From Bacillota bacterium (GTDB lineage Bacteria > Bacillota > Clostridia > Peptostreptococcales > Natronincolaceae): 13,876 nt of DNA. Position numbers and translations under genes: made by a program. Below, piece after piece: positions 1 through 7,431 of this stretch. The notes beneath the pieces were generated by a model. That model saw only the letters and a program-made list of their open reading frames with translations, searched no databases and was not told the DNA's origin. Where the stretch lies: the NCBI GenBank assembly GCA_023387935.1, contig JAEWHG010000191.1, forward strand, positions 1 through 13,876, written 5' to 3'. Every line of letters starts with the position of its first letter. The stretch's first letter is position 1.

Positions 1-983
1 GCGCTATAGTTATTGCAATCTTAGGAAGCAATCCCTTAGATGCATATGGGGCATTATTAAAAGGTGCATTTGGTACACCAATGGCAGCAACTATTACACT
101 AACCAAATCTGTACCATTGATTTTAACAGGTCTTGCCATTGCACTTGCATTTAAATGTACTGTATTTAATATTGGTGCTGAAGGACAACTTTTAATCGGA
201 GCTATGGCAGCTGCTATTGTAGGTGCATATGTGCAACTTCCTACTCTTTTACATATTCCTCTTACATTAATTTCTTCAATGGTAGCAGGTATGATTTGGG
301 CATTTTTCCCGGCTCTTTTAAAGCAAAAGAGAAACGTGCATGTTGTAATAAGCACAATTATGTTCAATTATATAGGACAATATTTAGTACAATATTTGAT
401 ACTGGGACCATTTAAAGGAGAGGGGGCAGCTCTCGCAACAAGAAAAATATATGCTACGGCAGCGCTTCCTAAGCTTCTTCCAGCTCCTTACGTTGTTAAT
501 CTTGGAATTGTTGTAGCTACTATAGCCATTTTTGCGGTATATATTCTCCTTAACAAAACTTCTATAGGTTATGAGATGCGAGCTGTAGGTCTTAACAGTA
601 ACGCAGCTTACAGCAATGGTATTAATGTTGAAAAAAATATGTTTTTAGCATTATTGTTCAGTGGCGCATTAGCGGGCCTTGCTGGTGGTATTGAAGTTAC
701 AGGTTCTCTGGGTAAAATAGTAAATGGTTTTTCACCGGGATATGGTTTTAATGGAATTCCAGTAGCTCTGATGGCAAGAAATAATCCTTTTATTATTTTC
801 TTCACGGCTTTATTATTAGGAGCAATGGACAGTGGTGCGTTAATGATGCAGTCTAGTGTAGGCGTATCTAGAAACATGGTTGATATTATTCAAGGACTAA
901 TCGTTGTATTCCTTTGTAGTGAGTATTTTATCAGATATTATATTAAGAAAAGAAAAAGCCAAGGAGGTAAAGAGTATGTTTAG
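1..983 (+). CDS. BMP/nucleoside-type ABC importer permease (5' partial)
   Basis: Inner-membrane permease of the BPD_transp_2 family that works with BmpA-type lipoproteins to import nucleosides (B. subtilis NupP/YufP type). The reading frame is open from base 3, so the ATG at 81 is internal and the true start lies before the window. The segment FNIGAEGQLLIGA is the family's cytoplasmic-loop signature. Several hydrophobic spans follow, then GLAGGIEVTGSLGKIVNGF and a basic C-terminus (YYIKKRKSQGG). The stop overlaps the next permease gene by 8 nt, which implies translational coupling in one operon. The ATPase and the BMP lipoprotein are expected just upstream. Nucleoside specificity comes from the family and from the pyrimidine phosphorylase downstream; a sugar substrate cannot be excluded. 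Confidence 0.9.
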   Translation, partial: AIVIAILGSNPLDAYGALLKGAFGTPMAATITLTKSVPLILTGLAIALAFKCTVFNIGAEGQLLIGAMAAAIVGAYVQLPTLLHIPLTLISSMVAGMIWAFFPALLKQKRNVHVVISTIMFNYIGQYLVQYLILGPFKGEGAALATRKIYATAALPKLLPAPYVVNLGIVVATIAIFAVYILLNKTSIGYEMRAVGLNSNAAYSNGINVEKNMFLALLFSGALAGLAGGIEVTGSLGKIVNGFSPGYGFNGIPVALMARNNPFIIFFTALLLGAMDSGALMMQSSVGVSRNMVDIIQGLIVVFLCSEYFIRYYIKKRKSQGGKEYV

Positions 984-1911
984 TTTTTTAAGATATATGT
1001 TTTTCTCCACATTAAGAATGGGAACACCGATTGCTCTTACAGCCCTTGGTGGTGTAATGTCAGAACGATCAGGTGTTTCAAATATTGGATTGGAAGGGAT
1101 TATGCTTGCTAGTGCTTTCGGTGCGGTACTTGGTGTTCATTTGACAGGAAGCCCGTGGCTCGGAGTACTTATAGCCGTAATTATCGGTATCTTGATTTCA
1201 GCAATTCACTCTGTTGTTTCTGTAACCTGGGGTGGAAATCAATCAGTAAGCTCTATGGCCTTAATATTATTGGCAACAGGTTTTTCTGGTGTTAGCTTGC
1301 AAGCTGTTTTTGGACAGCAAGGTAGTTCACCTCAAGTAGCAAATCTTTCTAAAACATTGATCTTGAAAGATATTCCTGTAGTAGGTGGTTTTCTTTCTTC
1401 CTTTTCTCCATTTGTTTATATCGCATTTATTGCATTATTTGTTGTGAACTATCTGTTTAAACATACTCCTTTGGGTCTTAGAATAACGACAGTAGGCGAA
1501 AACCCAAAGGCAGCTGAAACAGCAGGTATATCAGTACACAAGATCAGATATTTATGCGTTATTCTTTCAGGAGTCTTAGGAGGTTTAGGAGGCGCTTTCT
1601 TGTCCATTGGTCATATGAACCTGTTCCATGAAGGAATGGTTGCAGGTAGGGGTTACCTTGCTCTTGGAGCCGTAATAATGGGTAGATGGACACCTGTAGG
1701 AGCATTTGCTGCTGCAATGTCATTTGGTTTTTTTGAAGCACTACAACTATATATTCAAACTATTCCAAACAACCCGATACCTAGCGAGTTTATACAGATG
1801 CTACCATACGTTGCCAGCCTTTTAGTTATTGCTAGTGCATCAGGTAAGAACACTACAACTGGAGTTGCTTCAAATGGTAAGCCATATACAAAATATGTTC
1901 AGCAAAGATAG
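976..1911 (+). CDS. BMP/nucleoside-type ABC importer permease, second subunit
   Basis: Second membrane subunit of the same importer (NupQ/YufQ type, BPD_transp_2 family), expected to form a heterodimer with the preceding permease. The start is ATG 976 because AAGGAGG at 961-967 sits at ideal spacing; the longer frame upstream would overlap the previous gene and lacks such a site. This gives 311 residues, normal for the family. SGVSNIGLEGIMLASAFGA near the N-terminus is the signature of this subunit (VNIGLEG in homologues). Conserved features further on are TPLGLRITTVGENPKAAETAGI, with the typical R..GENP.AA pattern, and GRGYLALGAVIMGRWTP. The protein is highly hydrophobic, with roughly eight membrane spans. 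About 100 nt separate it from the regulator gene, so read-through is possible. Confidence 0.92.
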   Translation: MFSFLRYMFFSTLRMGTPIALTALGGVMSERSGVSNIGLEGIMLASAFGAVLGVHLTGSPWLGVLIAVIIGILISAIHSVVSVTWGGNQSVSSMALILLATGFSGVSLQAVFGQQGSSPQVANLSKTLILKDIPVVGGFLSSFSPFVYIAFIALFVVNYLFKHTPLGLRITTVGENPKAAETAGISVHKIRYLCVILSGVLGGLGGAFLSIGHMNLFHEGMVAGRGYLALGAVIMGRWTPVGAFAAAMSFGFFEALQLYIQTIPNNPIPSEFIQMLPYVASLLVIASASGKNTTTGVASNGKPYTKYVQQR

Positions 1912-2014
1912 TTCAGCTACAATGGAGCCTATTGTGAATACAACAAGGTTCGTATTTTCAAATAGAGATTGATACAGTTTGATGGATTAAATTTAGTAAT
2001 AAGGGGTGGGAATT

Positions 2015-3037
2015 ATGATTACTATTAAAGACATCGCTAAAGCAGCAAATGTTTCTATTGCAACTGTTTCTATGGTTTTAAATAAAAAAGATGGCATTTC
2101 TACTAAAACAAGAGAAAAGGTTTTAAAGATTGCAGAGCAATTAAATTATGTACCTAGTGCATCGGCCCAGGCATTAAAAACAAAGAGAAGTCATACTCTT
2201 GGTATTATAATTGGGCAGCTGAGCAATTCTTACTCTACTGATATTATTGCAGCAGCAGAGGAGGTTGCCAGGCAATATGGATATGATATTTTTATATGCA
2301 ACGCAGAATTAAGTGTTGAAAATACGATTCAATGTTTAAGAGCATTTAGCAGGCGAGATGTTGATGGGATTCTAGTTTCTGTTTCTGTGAATCCTGAACA
2401 GGCCTATATTGATGAACTACACAGATTAATGGATAGGGGAACACAAATTGTCTCCTTGACACGAAATTTAGAGGGCTGTGGAATCCCAATTGTGGCTTTT
2501 AAGGACGATGACCAGGTTTGTCAATCTATTACTAGATTAATCGCTTTAGGACACAAACAGATTGCAATGCTTACAGCTCCCAAGGAGTCATGGATGAATC
2601 AGCATCGTCCTAGTATGTTTAAGAGAGTTGTACAGGAATATGGTGTATATAATGAAGATTATATAATACATTCAGAAATTGATATGTATAAGGCAAAAGA
2701 AAATGCAATAGACCTTTTAACTAGGCACCCTGAAATTACAGCCATATATGGAATTAATGACATGATGGCATTGGGTATTCTTCAAGCTGCAGATCAGCTT
2801 GGAATCAAGGTGCCATCGGAACTATCTATTATTGGTTCTGACGGTATTCCCTATGTAAACTTTACTACACCGAATCTTACTACGATTATGACCCCTAGGT
2901 ATGAAATAGGAAAAAGAGGTACAAAGAAAATAATTGATATGATTGAAGGTAGAGATAAGGACTACGAGGAGTTTATAGTGGTCCCTTGCACTTGCTTGGA
3001 GGGTGGATCAGTTAGCCATCCTAAACCTGAAAAATAA
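2015..3037 (+). CDS. LacI-family transcriptional regulator
   Basis: DNA-binding repressor or activator with an N-terminal LacI helix-turn-helix (TIKDIAKAANVSIATVSMVL, residues 3-22), a hinge helix (about residues 46-58), and a periplasmic-binding-protein-like effector domain beginning at HTLGIIIGQLSNSY. A late conserved stretch is GSDGIPYVNFTTPNLTTI. Length is 340 residues, standard for the family. Start ATG 2015 is chosen because AAGGGGTGG (2001-2009) is its ribosome site; the in-frame GTG at 2006 lies inside that site. It sits between the importer genes and the sulfatase and has the same orientation, so it probably controls the cluster in response to the imported compound or a breakdown product. 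No clear LacI-type palindromic operator was found in the flanking gaps; the operator may lie upstream of the window. Confidence 0.93.
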   Translation: MITIKDIAKAANVSIATVSMVLNKKDGISTKTREKVLKIAEQLNYVPSASAQALKTKRSHTLGIIIGQLSNSYSTDIIAAAEEVARQYGYDIFICNAELSVENTIQCLRAFSRRDVDGILVSVSVNPEQAYIDELHRLMDRGTQIVSLTRNLEGCGIPIVAFKDDDQVCQSITRLIALGHKQIAMLTAPKESWMNQHRPSMFKRVVQEYGVYNEDYIIHSEIDMYKAKENAIDLLTRHPEITAIYGINDMMALGILQAADQLGIKVPSELSIIGSDGIPYVNFTTPNLTTIMTPRYEIGKRGTKKIIDMIEGRDKDYEEFIVVPCTCLEGGSVSHPKPEK

Positions 3038-3079
3038 TATACTTTATTAAAACTATAACTTATTAGGAGAGTGGAAGAA

Positions 3080-4567
3080 ATGAATAAAAAACCGAATATT
3101 ATATTTATACATAACGATCATCAGGCTTATTATAGATGGGGCTGGGATCAAGGAACAAAGCCTAAACGTCCAAATTTTGATAAATTAGCTCAAGAGGGTG
3201 CTGAATTTAAGAATGTATATTGTGCAACACCATTATGTGGACCAACTAGAAGAACTCTGCTTACAGGATTGTTTCCTCACACCCATGGTCAGACTCATAA
3301 CTATACTGATCCTGATTACAACCACGAGGTATATTTAAATACTCTTGCAGATACAGGCTACCAAAACTATTATTATGGTAAATGGCATGCAGGACCAGGG
3401 GCTGCCAATGATCATCAATGTGAAGGATATTCAGAGACTGACTACGGGAACCCTTATATAAGTGATGCTTATGCTGACTATCTTAAGCGATACAATCTGC
3501 CAAAAGCAATACATCATATTGAAAAGGTGTTTGATATTCCAGTATTTGAAGATCAAGGGTTCTTCTTAAAATTGAAGAAAGGCGCGGACTATCAATGTGA
3601 ATCTTCTTGGTGTGGAGAGCATGCTATTGGTGTAACTACTACACCAAAGGAAACTCATGAGTCCTTCTTCCTTGCAAATCTTGCATGTGAGCAACTAGAA
3701 AAATTAGCAAAAGAAAAAGATGGTAAGCCATTTTCTTTAAGGGTAGATTTCTGGGGACCACATCAACCACATTTTCCTACTCAAGAGTTTTTAGATATGT
3801 ATGAGGATATTGATGTGCCTGAGTACGGTAGTTTTAGAAGTAATTTGGAGGGTAAGCCTGAATTTTATCATAGAGAGAGAAGTTTACCTTTTGGACAAGA
3901 CGATAAACTTGTAATTCCAAGTCCAGTTCCATGGGAAGAATGGAAGGAAATTGTAAAATATTGCTTTGCGCATATTTCTATGGTTGATGCAGCAGGTGGA
4001 ATGATTATTGATAAACTTAAGGAGCTAGGACTTGATGAGAATACACTAATCATATGGACAACAGATCACGGTGATGCCCTTGCTAGTCACGGAGGACATT
4101 TTGATAAAGGTTCTTATTTATCTGAAGAGGTAGTTAGAATACCATTAGCAATGAGCTGGAAAGGACAAATACCTGCTGGACAAGTAAGGGATGAATATGT
4201 TAGTACAGTAGATTTCCCTGTTACAATGTTAGATGCAGCAGGTACTAAATTTACAAAAAACCCTGTTCATGGTGAAAGTTTATTACCTTTAGTGACAGGT
4301 AAAACGAATGAGTGGCGTGAGGATATTCTATCTGAAACCCATGGTCATGGTTATGGAGAAGAAGTTATTGGTAGAATGATTGTACATGGTGATTATAAAT
4401 ACATTCATACAAAAGATCATGTAAATGAGCTATATAACTTAAAAGACGACCCATTTGAGTTAAAAAACCTTATTGATGATGCAGAATATGCAGAGGTTCT
4501 TAAAGACATGCAGGCAAGACTTGAAAAATGGCAGACAAAGACGAATGATCCTGAAAAGGTATTATAG
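3080..4567 (+). CDS. cytoplasmic Cys-type sulfatase (formylglycine-dependent)
   Basis: Hydrolase of the sulfatase family (alkaline phosphatase superfamily), expected to cleave sulfate esters. The first signature is CGPTRRTLLTG, residues 53-63: Cys53 would be oxidised to formylglycine, Arg57 is conserved, and Thr56 replaces the usual Ser. The second signature is GKWHAG (100-105). Likely metal ligands are Asp13 in IFIHNDHQ and Asp329-His330 in WTTDHGD; PHQPHFP (227-233) and Lys343 fit the active-site pattern. Length is 495 residues, normal. There is no signal peptide: the protein starts at the first catalytic strand, so it should act in the cytoplasm on an imported substrate. ATG 3080 is chosen over in-frame GTG 3071 because AGGAGAG (3065-3071) spaces correctly to it. 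The maturase is encoded two genes downstream. The substrate is unknown; some relatives cleave phosphodiesters or phosphonate esters. Confidence 0.9.
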   Translation: MNKKPNIIFIHNDHQAYYRWGWDQGTKPKRPNFDKLAQEGAEFKNVYCATPLCGPTRRTLLTGLFPHTHGQTHNYTDPDYNHEVYLNTLADTGYQNYYYGKWHAGPGAANDHQCEGYSETDYGNPYISDAYADYLKRYNLPKAIHHIEKVFDIPVFEDQGFFLKLKKGADYQCESSWCGEHAIGVTTTPKETHESFFLANLACEQLEKLAKEKDGKPFSLRVDFWGPHQPHFPTQEFLDMYEDIDVPEYGSFRSNLEGKPEFYHRERSLPFGQDDKLVIPSPVPWEEWKEIVKYCFAHISMVDAAGGMIIDKLKELGLDENTLIIWTTDHGDALASHGGHFDKGSYLSEEVVRIPLAMSWKGQIPAGQVRDEYVSTVDFPVTMLDAAGTKFTKNPVHGESLLPLVTGKTNEWREDILSETHGHGYGEEVIGRMIVHGDYKYIHTKDHVNELYNLKDDPFELKNLIDDAEYAEVLKDMQARLEKWQTKTNDPEKVL

Positions 4568-4600
4568 AAGCTTATTAAGGAATAGAAATGAGGGTTAATC

Positions 4601-5923
4601 ATGAGAATGTATGATGTGATAATGAAGAAAAGAAACGGTGAAGTTCTTACGGATGAAGAAATCAAATTCTTCGTTGAGGGATATACCAAAGGAGAAATTC
4701 CAGATTATCAAGCTTCAGCTTTTATGATGGCAGTATACTTTCAAGGAATGAATGATCATGAAACCTCTGTACTGACTCAATATATGGCACAATCAGGTGA
4801 TATGGTAGATCTATCTTCAATTCCTGGAATTAAGGTTGACAAGCACAGTACAGGAGGTGTAGGAGACAAAACCACTATGGTAATAGGTCCGATTGTTGCT
4901 TCCTGTGGAGCTCCTGTTGCCAAAATGTCTGGTCGTGGACTTGGGCATACAGGTGGAACATTGGATAAACTAGAATCTATACCAAATCTTACAACATCTA
5001 TTGCAAGGGAAGACTTCTTTAATATTGTAAAAAATATTGGAGTAAGTGTCATAGGACAGACAGGAAATCTTGCTCCGGCTGATAAAAAGTTGTATGCTCT
5101 CAGAGATGTTACTGCAACTGTGGACAATATTTCTCTAATTGCAGCGAGTATCATGAGCAAAAAGATTGCGGCTGGTTCTGATGCTATTTTACTGGACGTT
5201 AAGACAGGTAGTGGCGCATTTATGAAAACAATTGATGCTTCCATTGAGCTTGCTCAGACAATGGTGTCCATTGGTGAACATGTAGGAAGAAAAACAGTTG
5301 CTTTAATCACCGATATGGATAGACCTTTGGGGAATGCAATCGGAAATTCCTTGGAGGTAATTGAAGCAGTAAATACTTTAAAGGGTAATGGACCGGATGA
5401 CTTTACTGATATTTGCTTGAACCTTGCTGCTGATATGCTGTATCTTGCAGGAAAAGGTGATTTACAGGAATGTATGAGTATGGCAAAAGATGCTTTAGAA
5501 AGTGGAAAAGCATTTATTAAATTTAAAGAGATGGTTGCGGCTCAAGGTGGAGATGTATCAGTTATTGATAATACTGACCTATTTGAGAAGGCGCCTATTG
5601 TTTATGAAGTTCTAGCAGACAAGGATGGCTGGATTACAGCGATGGATACCGAGCGTTGTGGAATTGCTTCTGTTGTACTAGGGGCAGGTAGAGAGAATAC
5701 GGAAGACACTATTGATTATAGTGCAGGCATTATTTTAAAGGCAAAATTAGGGGATAAGGTAAGTAAGGGTCAGCCACTTGCAGTGTTATATACATCTAGA
5801 GAAAATGCAGTTAAAACTGCTGAGGAAATGCTAAAACAAGCAATGAACATTGGTGCAGAACAACCTCAGATCACTCCTTTAATTTATGCAAGAGTTACCA
5901 TAGATGGAGTAGAAAAATTTTAA
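4601..5923 (+). CDS. pdp: pyrimidine-nucleoside phosphorylase
   Basis: Cytoplasmic enzyme that splits pyrimidine (deoxy)nucleosides with phosphate into base and (deoxy)ribose 1-phosphate. The thymidine/pyrimidine phosphorylase signature SGRGLGHTGGTLDKLE is intact at residues 110-125. The phosphate-binding stretch KHSTGGVGDKTT is at 81-92. The nucleoside-binding Arg168, Ser183 and Lys187 show the spacing of E. coli thymidine phosphorylase Arg171, Ser186 and Lys190. Domain order is a small helical domain, the alpha/beta domain, then the C-terminal domain with GIILKAKLGDKVSKGQPL. At 440 residues it is close to B. subtilis Pdp, which it resembles closely from the first residues (MRMYDVIMKKRNG). 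Specificity (Pdp versus DeoA) cannot be settled by eye. It starts 33 nt after the sulfatase and lies between the sulfatase and its maturase, which suggests a linked pathway rather than general salvage. Confidence 0.95.
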   Translation: MRMYDVIMKKRNGEVLTDEEIKFFVEGYTKGEIPDYQASAFMMAVYFQGMNDHETSVLTQYMAQSGDMVDLSSIPGIKVDKHSTGGVGDKTTMVIGPIVASCGAPVAKMSGRGLGHTGGTLDKLESIPNLTTSIAREDFFNIVKNIGVSVIGQTGNLAPADKKLYALRDVTATVDNISLIAASIMSKKIAAGSDAILLDVKTGSGAFMKTIDASIELAQTMVSIGEHVGRKTVALITDMDRPLGNAIGNSLEVIEAVNTLKGNGPDDFTDICLNLAADMLYLAGKGDLQECMSMAKDALESGKAFIKFKEMVAAQGGDVSVIDNTDLFEKAPIVYEVLADKDGWITAMDTERCGIASVVLGAGRENTEDTIDYSAGIILKAKLGDKVSKGQPLAVLYTSRENAVKTAEEMLKQAMNIGAEQPQITPLIYARVTIDGVEKF

Positions 5924-5942
5924 TAAACGAGAGGAGAAACCA

Positions 5943-7064
5943 ATGCCACCATTAAGTATAATGATTAAACCAGCATCAGGATTATGCAATATGCACTGTA
6001 AATACTGTTTTTATAAAGACGTAGCTAAGAATCGTCAACAGGAATCTTACGGCATCATGAAGCTTGAAACATTAGAAAATACCATTCGTAAAACTTTAGA
6101 GTATGCGGATGGGATGTGTTCTATTGTGTTTCAGGGGGGAGAGCCAACTCTTGCAGGATTGGATTTTTTTAAAAAAGTTATAGAATATCAAAAAAAATAT
6201 AACTATAAAAAACTTACAATTTTCAACTCTATTCAAACCAATGGGTATGAGCTTAATGAGGAGTGGGCGGATTTCTTTGGGAAAAATCATTTTTTAGTGG
6301 GATTGTCTATTGACGGTACAAAGAGTACTCATGATGCTTATCGCATGAATACCCAAGGCAAAGGTACCCACAACAGAATTATGGAAAGTGTAGCATTGCT
6401 AAATAAGTATAAAGTGGAGTTCAATGTTCTTACAGTAGTCAATGCTAAAACTGCAACAAATATTGATGGGATATATGATTTTTATAAAAAGAATAATCTT
6501 AGATATCTTCAGTTTATACCTTGTCTTGATCCGTTAGAAACTCAGCAGGGAGAAATGGAGTTTTCCTTGAACTCTAAGCAGTATGGAGAGTTTTTGAAAA
6601 CCCTATTTGATTTGTGGTATCAGGATATAAAAAATGGCAACTATATTTACATCCGTTACTTTGAAAATCTTGTTGCTATGTTAGTAGGGTATCCTCCTGA
6701 ATCCTGCGATATGGCAGGTGCGTGCTCAACTCAGTATGTAGTTGAGGCGGATGGGGGAGTATACCCTTGTGACTTCTATGTGCTGGATCAGTACAAGTTA
6801 GGTAATATGAGTACTGAATCTTACCAGCAGATGGACAAACAGCGAGAGACTAATGGCTTTATTACCTCTTCTTTAGCCCATAATGATAAATGTAAAGAGT
6901 GTCAATATTTTTACCTTTGTCGTGGAGGATGTAAGAGAAACAAGGAACAGTTGAAGGATGGAAGCTTTGGAGAGAATGTATTCTGTGAAGGATTCCAAGA
7001 TTTCTTTCATTATGCTATGCCACGATTACAAGAGATCGCAACTATGGCAAAACAGAAGATGTAG
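5943..7064 (+). CDS. anaerobic sulfatase-maturating enzyme (radical SAM, SPASM domain)
   Basis: Cytoplasmic radical-SAM enzyme that converts the active-site Cys (or Ser) of sulfatases to formylglycine without oxygen. The radical-SAM cluster is C15-x3-C19-x2-C22 (GLCNMHCKYC), followed by the SAM-binding FQGGEPT (63-69). The C-terminal SPASM domain carries Cys255, 261, 276, 317, 320, 326, 330 and 348, enough for two auxiliary 4Fe-4S clusters. Asp277 in YPCDFYVLD corresponds to the catalytic base reported for Clostridium perfringens anSME, and the cysteine numbering matches that enzyme as I recall it. Length (373 residues) and the opening MPPLS-MIKPAS also match. GAGGAG (5931-5936) precedes the ATG, 19 nt after pdp, so the gene is co-transcribed. 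Its obvious client is the Cys53 sulfatase encoded two genes upstream. Confidence 0.95.
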   Translation: MPPLSIMIKPASGLCNMHCKYCFYKDVAKNRQQESYGIMKLETLENTIRKTLEYADGMCSIVFQGGEPTLAGLDFFKKVIEYQKKYNYKKLTIFNSIQTNGYELNEEWADFFGKNHFLVGLSIDGTKSTHDAYRMNTQGKGTHNRIMESVALLNKYKVEFNVLTVVNAKTATNIDGIYDFYKKNNLRYLQFIPCLDPLETQQGEMEFSLNSKQYGEFLKTLFDLWYQDIKNGNYIYIRYFENLVAMLVGYPPESCDMAGACSTQYVVEADGGVYPCDFYVLDQYKLGNMSTESYQQMDKQRETNGFITSSLAHNDKCKECQYFYLCRGGCKRNKEQLKDGSFGENVFCEGFQDFFHYAMPRLQEIATMAKQKM

Positions 7065-7092
7065 TATTTATAATACGAAACTTAATTAAAAG

Positions 7093-7212
7093 GTTTAAAA
7101 TTTATCTTATACTTGCAGTTATTGATTCTGGAGCTATAGGTATCGTATTATTTTATATATTCTCATGGGATATTTAGGAATAAAACATATTAAATCTAAG
7201 ATGGTTATATAG
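7093..7212 (+). pseudogene. possible remnant of a small membrane-protein gene
   Basis: One frame from 7093 reads a hydrophobic peptide (RFKIYLILAVIDSGAIG, then IVLFYIFS) to a stop at 7175. From 7165 another frame continues naturally as MGYLGIKHIKSKMVI to a stop at 7210-7212. Joined by one frame change, these give a membrane span followed by a basic tail, like a small membrane protein. There is no usable start codon in the first frame and no good ribosome site. It could equally be chance reading of A+T-rich DNA. Confidence 0.22.
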
Positions 7213-7236
7213 AATACGTATCTTTGATAGATAATG

Positions 7237-7269
7237 ATAGAAGAGGATGACCCAGTCATCCTCTTCTAT
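7237..7269 (+). terminator. hairpin terminator closing the sulfatase/nucleoside cluster
   Basis: A perfect 15-bp inverted repeat (7237-7251 with 7255-7269; arm ATAGAAGAGGATGAC) around a 3-nt CCA loop. A T-rich but interrupted stretch (TATTTGGAATTTTATTTT) follows. It lies 172 nt after the maturase stop and before the iron-uptake promoter. The stem is strong; the weak U-tract makes it a slightly imperfect intrinsic terminator. Confidence 0.75.
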
Positions 7270-7328
7270 TATTTGGAATTTTATTTTAAAAATATTTCTA
7301 TGTAAAAATTGGATTTACTATTAAATAA

Positions 7329-7357
7329 TTGACTAAGAATCATTATCAATGTATAAT
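7329..7357 (+). promoter_or_regulatory. sigma-A promoter of the siderophore uptake operon
   Basis: TTGACT at 7329-7334 and TATAAT at 7352-7357 are separated by exactly 17 nt, matching the vegetative consensus at 11 of 12 positions. Transcription should begin near 7364, leaving a leader of about 68 nt before the lipoprotein start at 7432. The Fur-like box lies in the spacer. Confidence 0.85.
7334..7348 (+). promoter_or_regulatory. Fur-like iron box inside the promoter spacer
   Basis: TAAGAATCATTATCA matches the 7-1-7 Fur consensus TGATAATNATTATCA at 12 of 14 defined positions; the right half-site is perfect. It sits between the -35 and -10 elements, so Fur with bound iron would block RNA polymerase. 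The siderophore-uptake genes downstream support the assignment. Another Fur-family regulator is possible. Confidence 0.7.
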
Positions 7358-7362
7358 GAAAA

Positions 7363-7393
7363 TCGGTATTAATACATGAAATAGTAGTATCGA
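7363..7393 (+). promoter_or_regulatory. hairpin at the start of the siderophore operon leader
   Basis: TCGGTATTA (7363-7371) can pair along all nine positions, with two G-U pairs, with TAGTATCGA (7385-7393) around a 13-nt loop. The predicted transcript would begin almost exactly at this stem, a position typical of 5'-stabilising hairpins. The left arm overlaps a perfect 10-bp palindrome, GTATTAATAC (7366-7375), which could instead be a protein-binding site. Confidence 0.3.
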
Positions 7394-7431
7394 AAACAAA
7401 ATTATAATTAAACCGAAAGGAAGGATACATA

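Noticed and set aside
1936..1957. Hairpin GAATACAAC/GTT-GTATTT between the importer and regulator genes
   Set aside because: The stem is short and A+T-rich, has a bulged base and no proper U-tract; not convincing as a terminator or operator. No good promoter was seen in this 103-nt gap either.
2006..2014. GTG as an earlier start of the LacI regulator
   Set aside because: The GTG lies within the ribosome site AAGGGGTGG that serves ATG 2015, and LacI proteins begin right at the helix-turn-helix.
3071..3079. GTG as an earlier start of the sulfatase
   Set aside because: It overlaps the ribosome site for ATG 3080 and adds only three residues.
4777..5244. A 155-codon open frame on the minus strand within the nucleoside phosphorylase gene
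   Set aside because: It is antisense to a clearly conserved catalytic domain, has no recognisable motif and no ribosome site; it reflects codon bias of the real gene.
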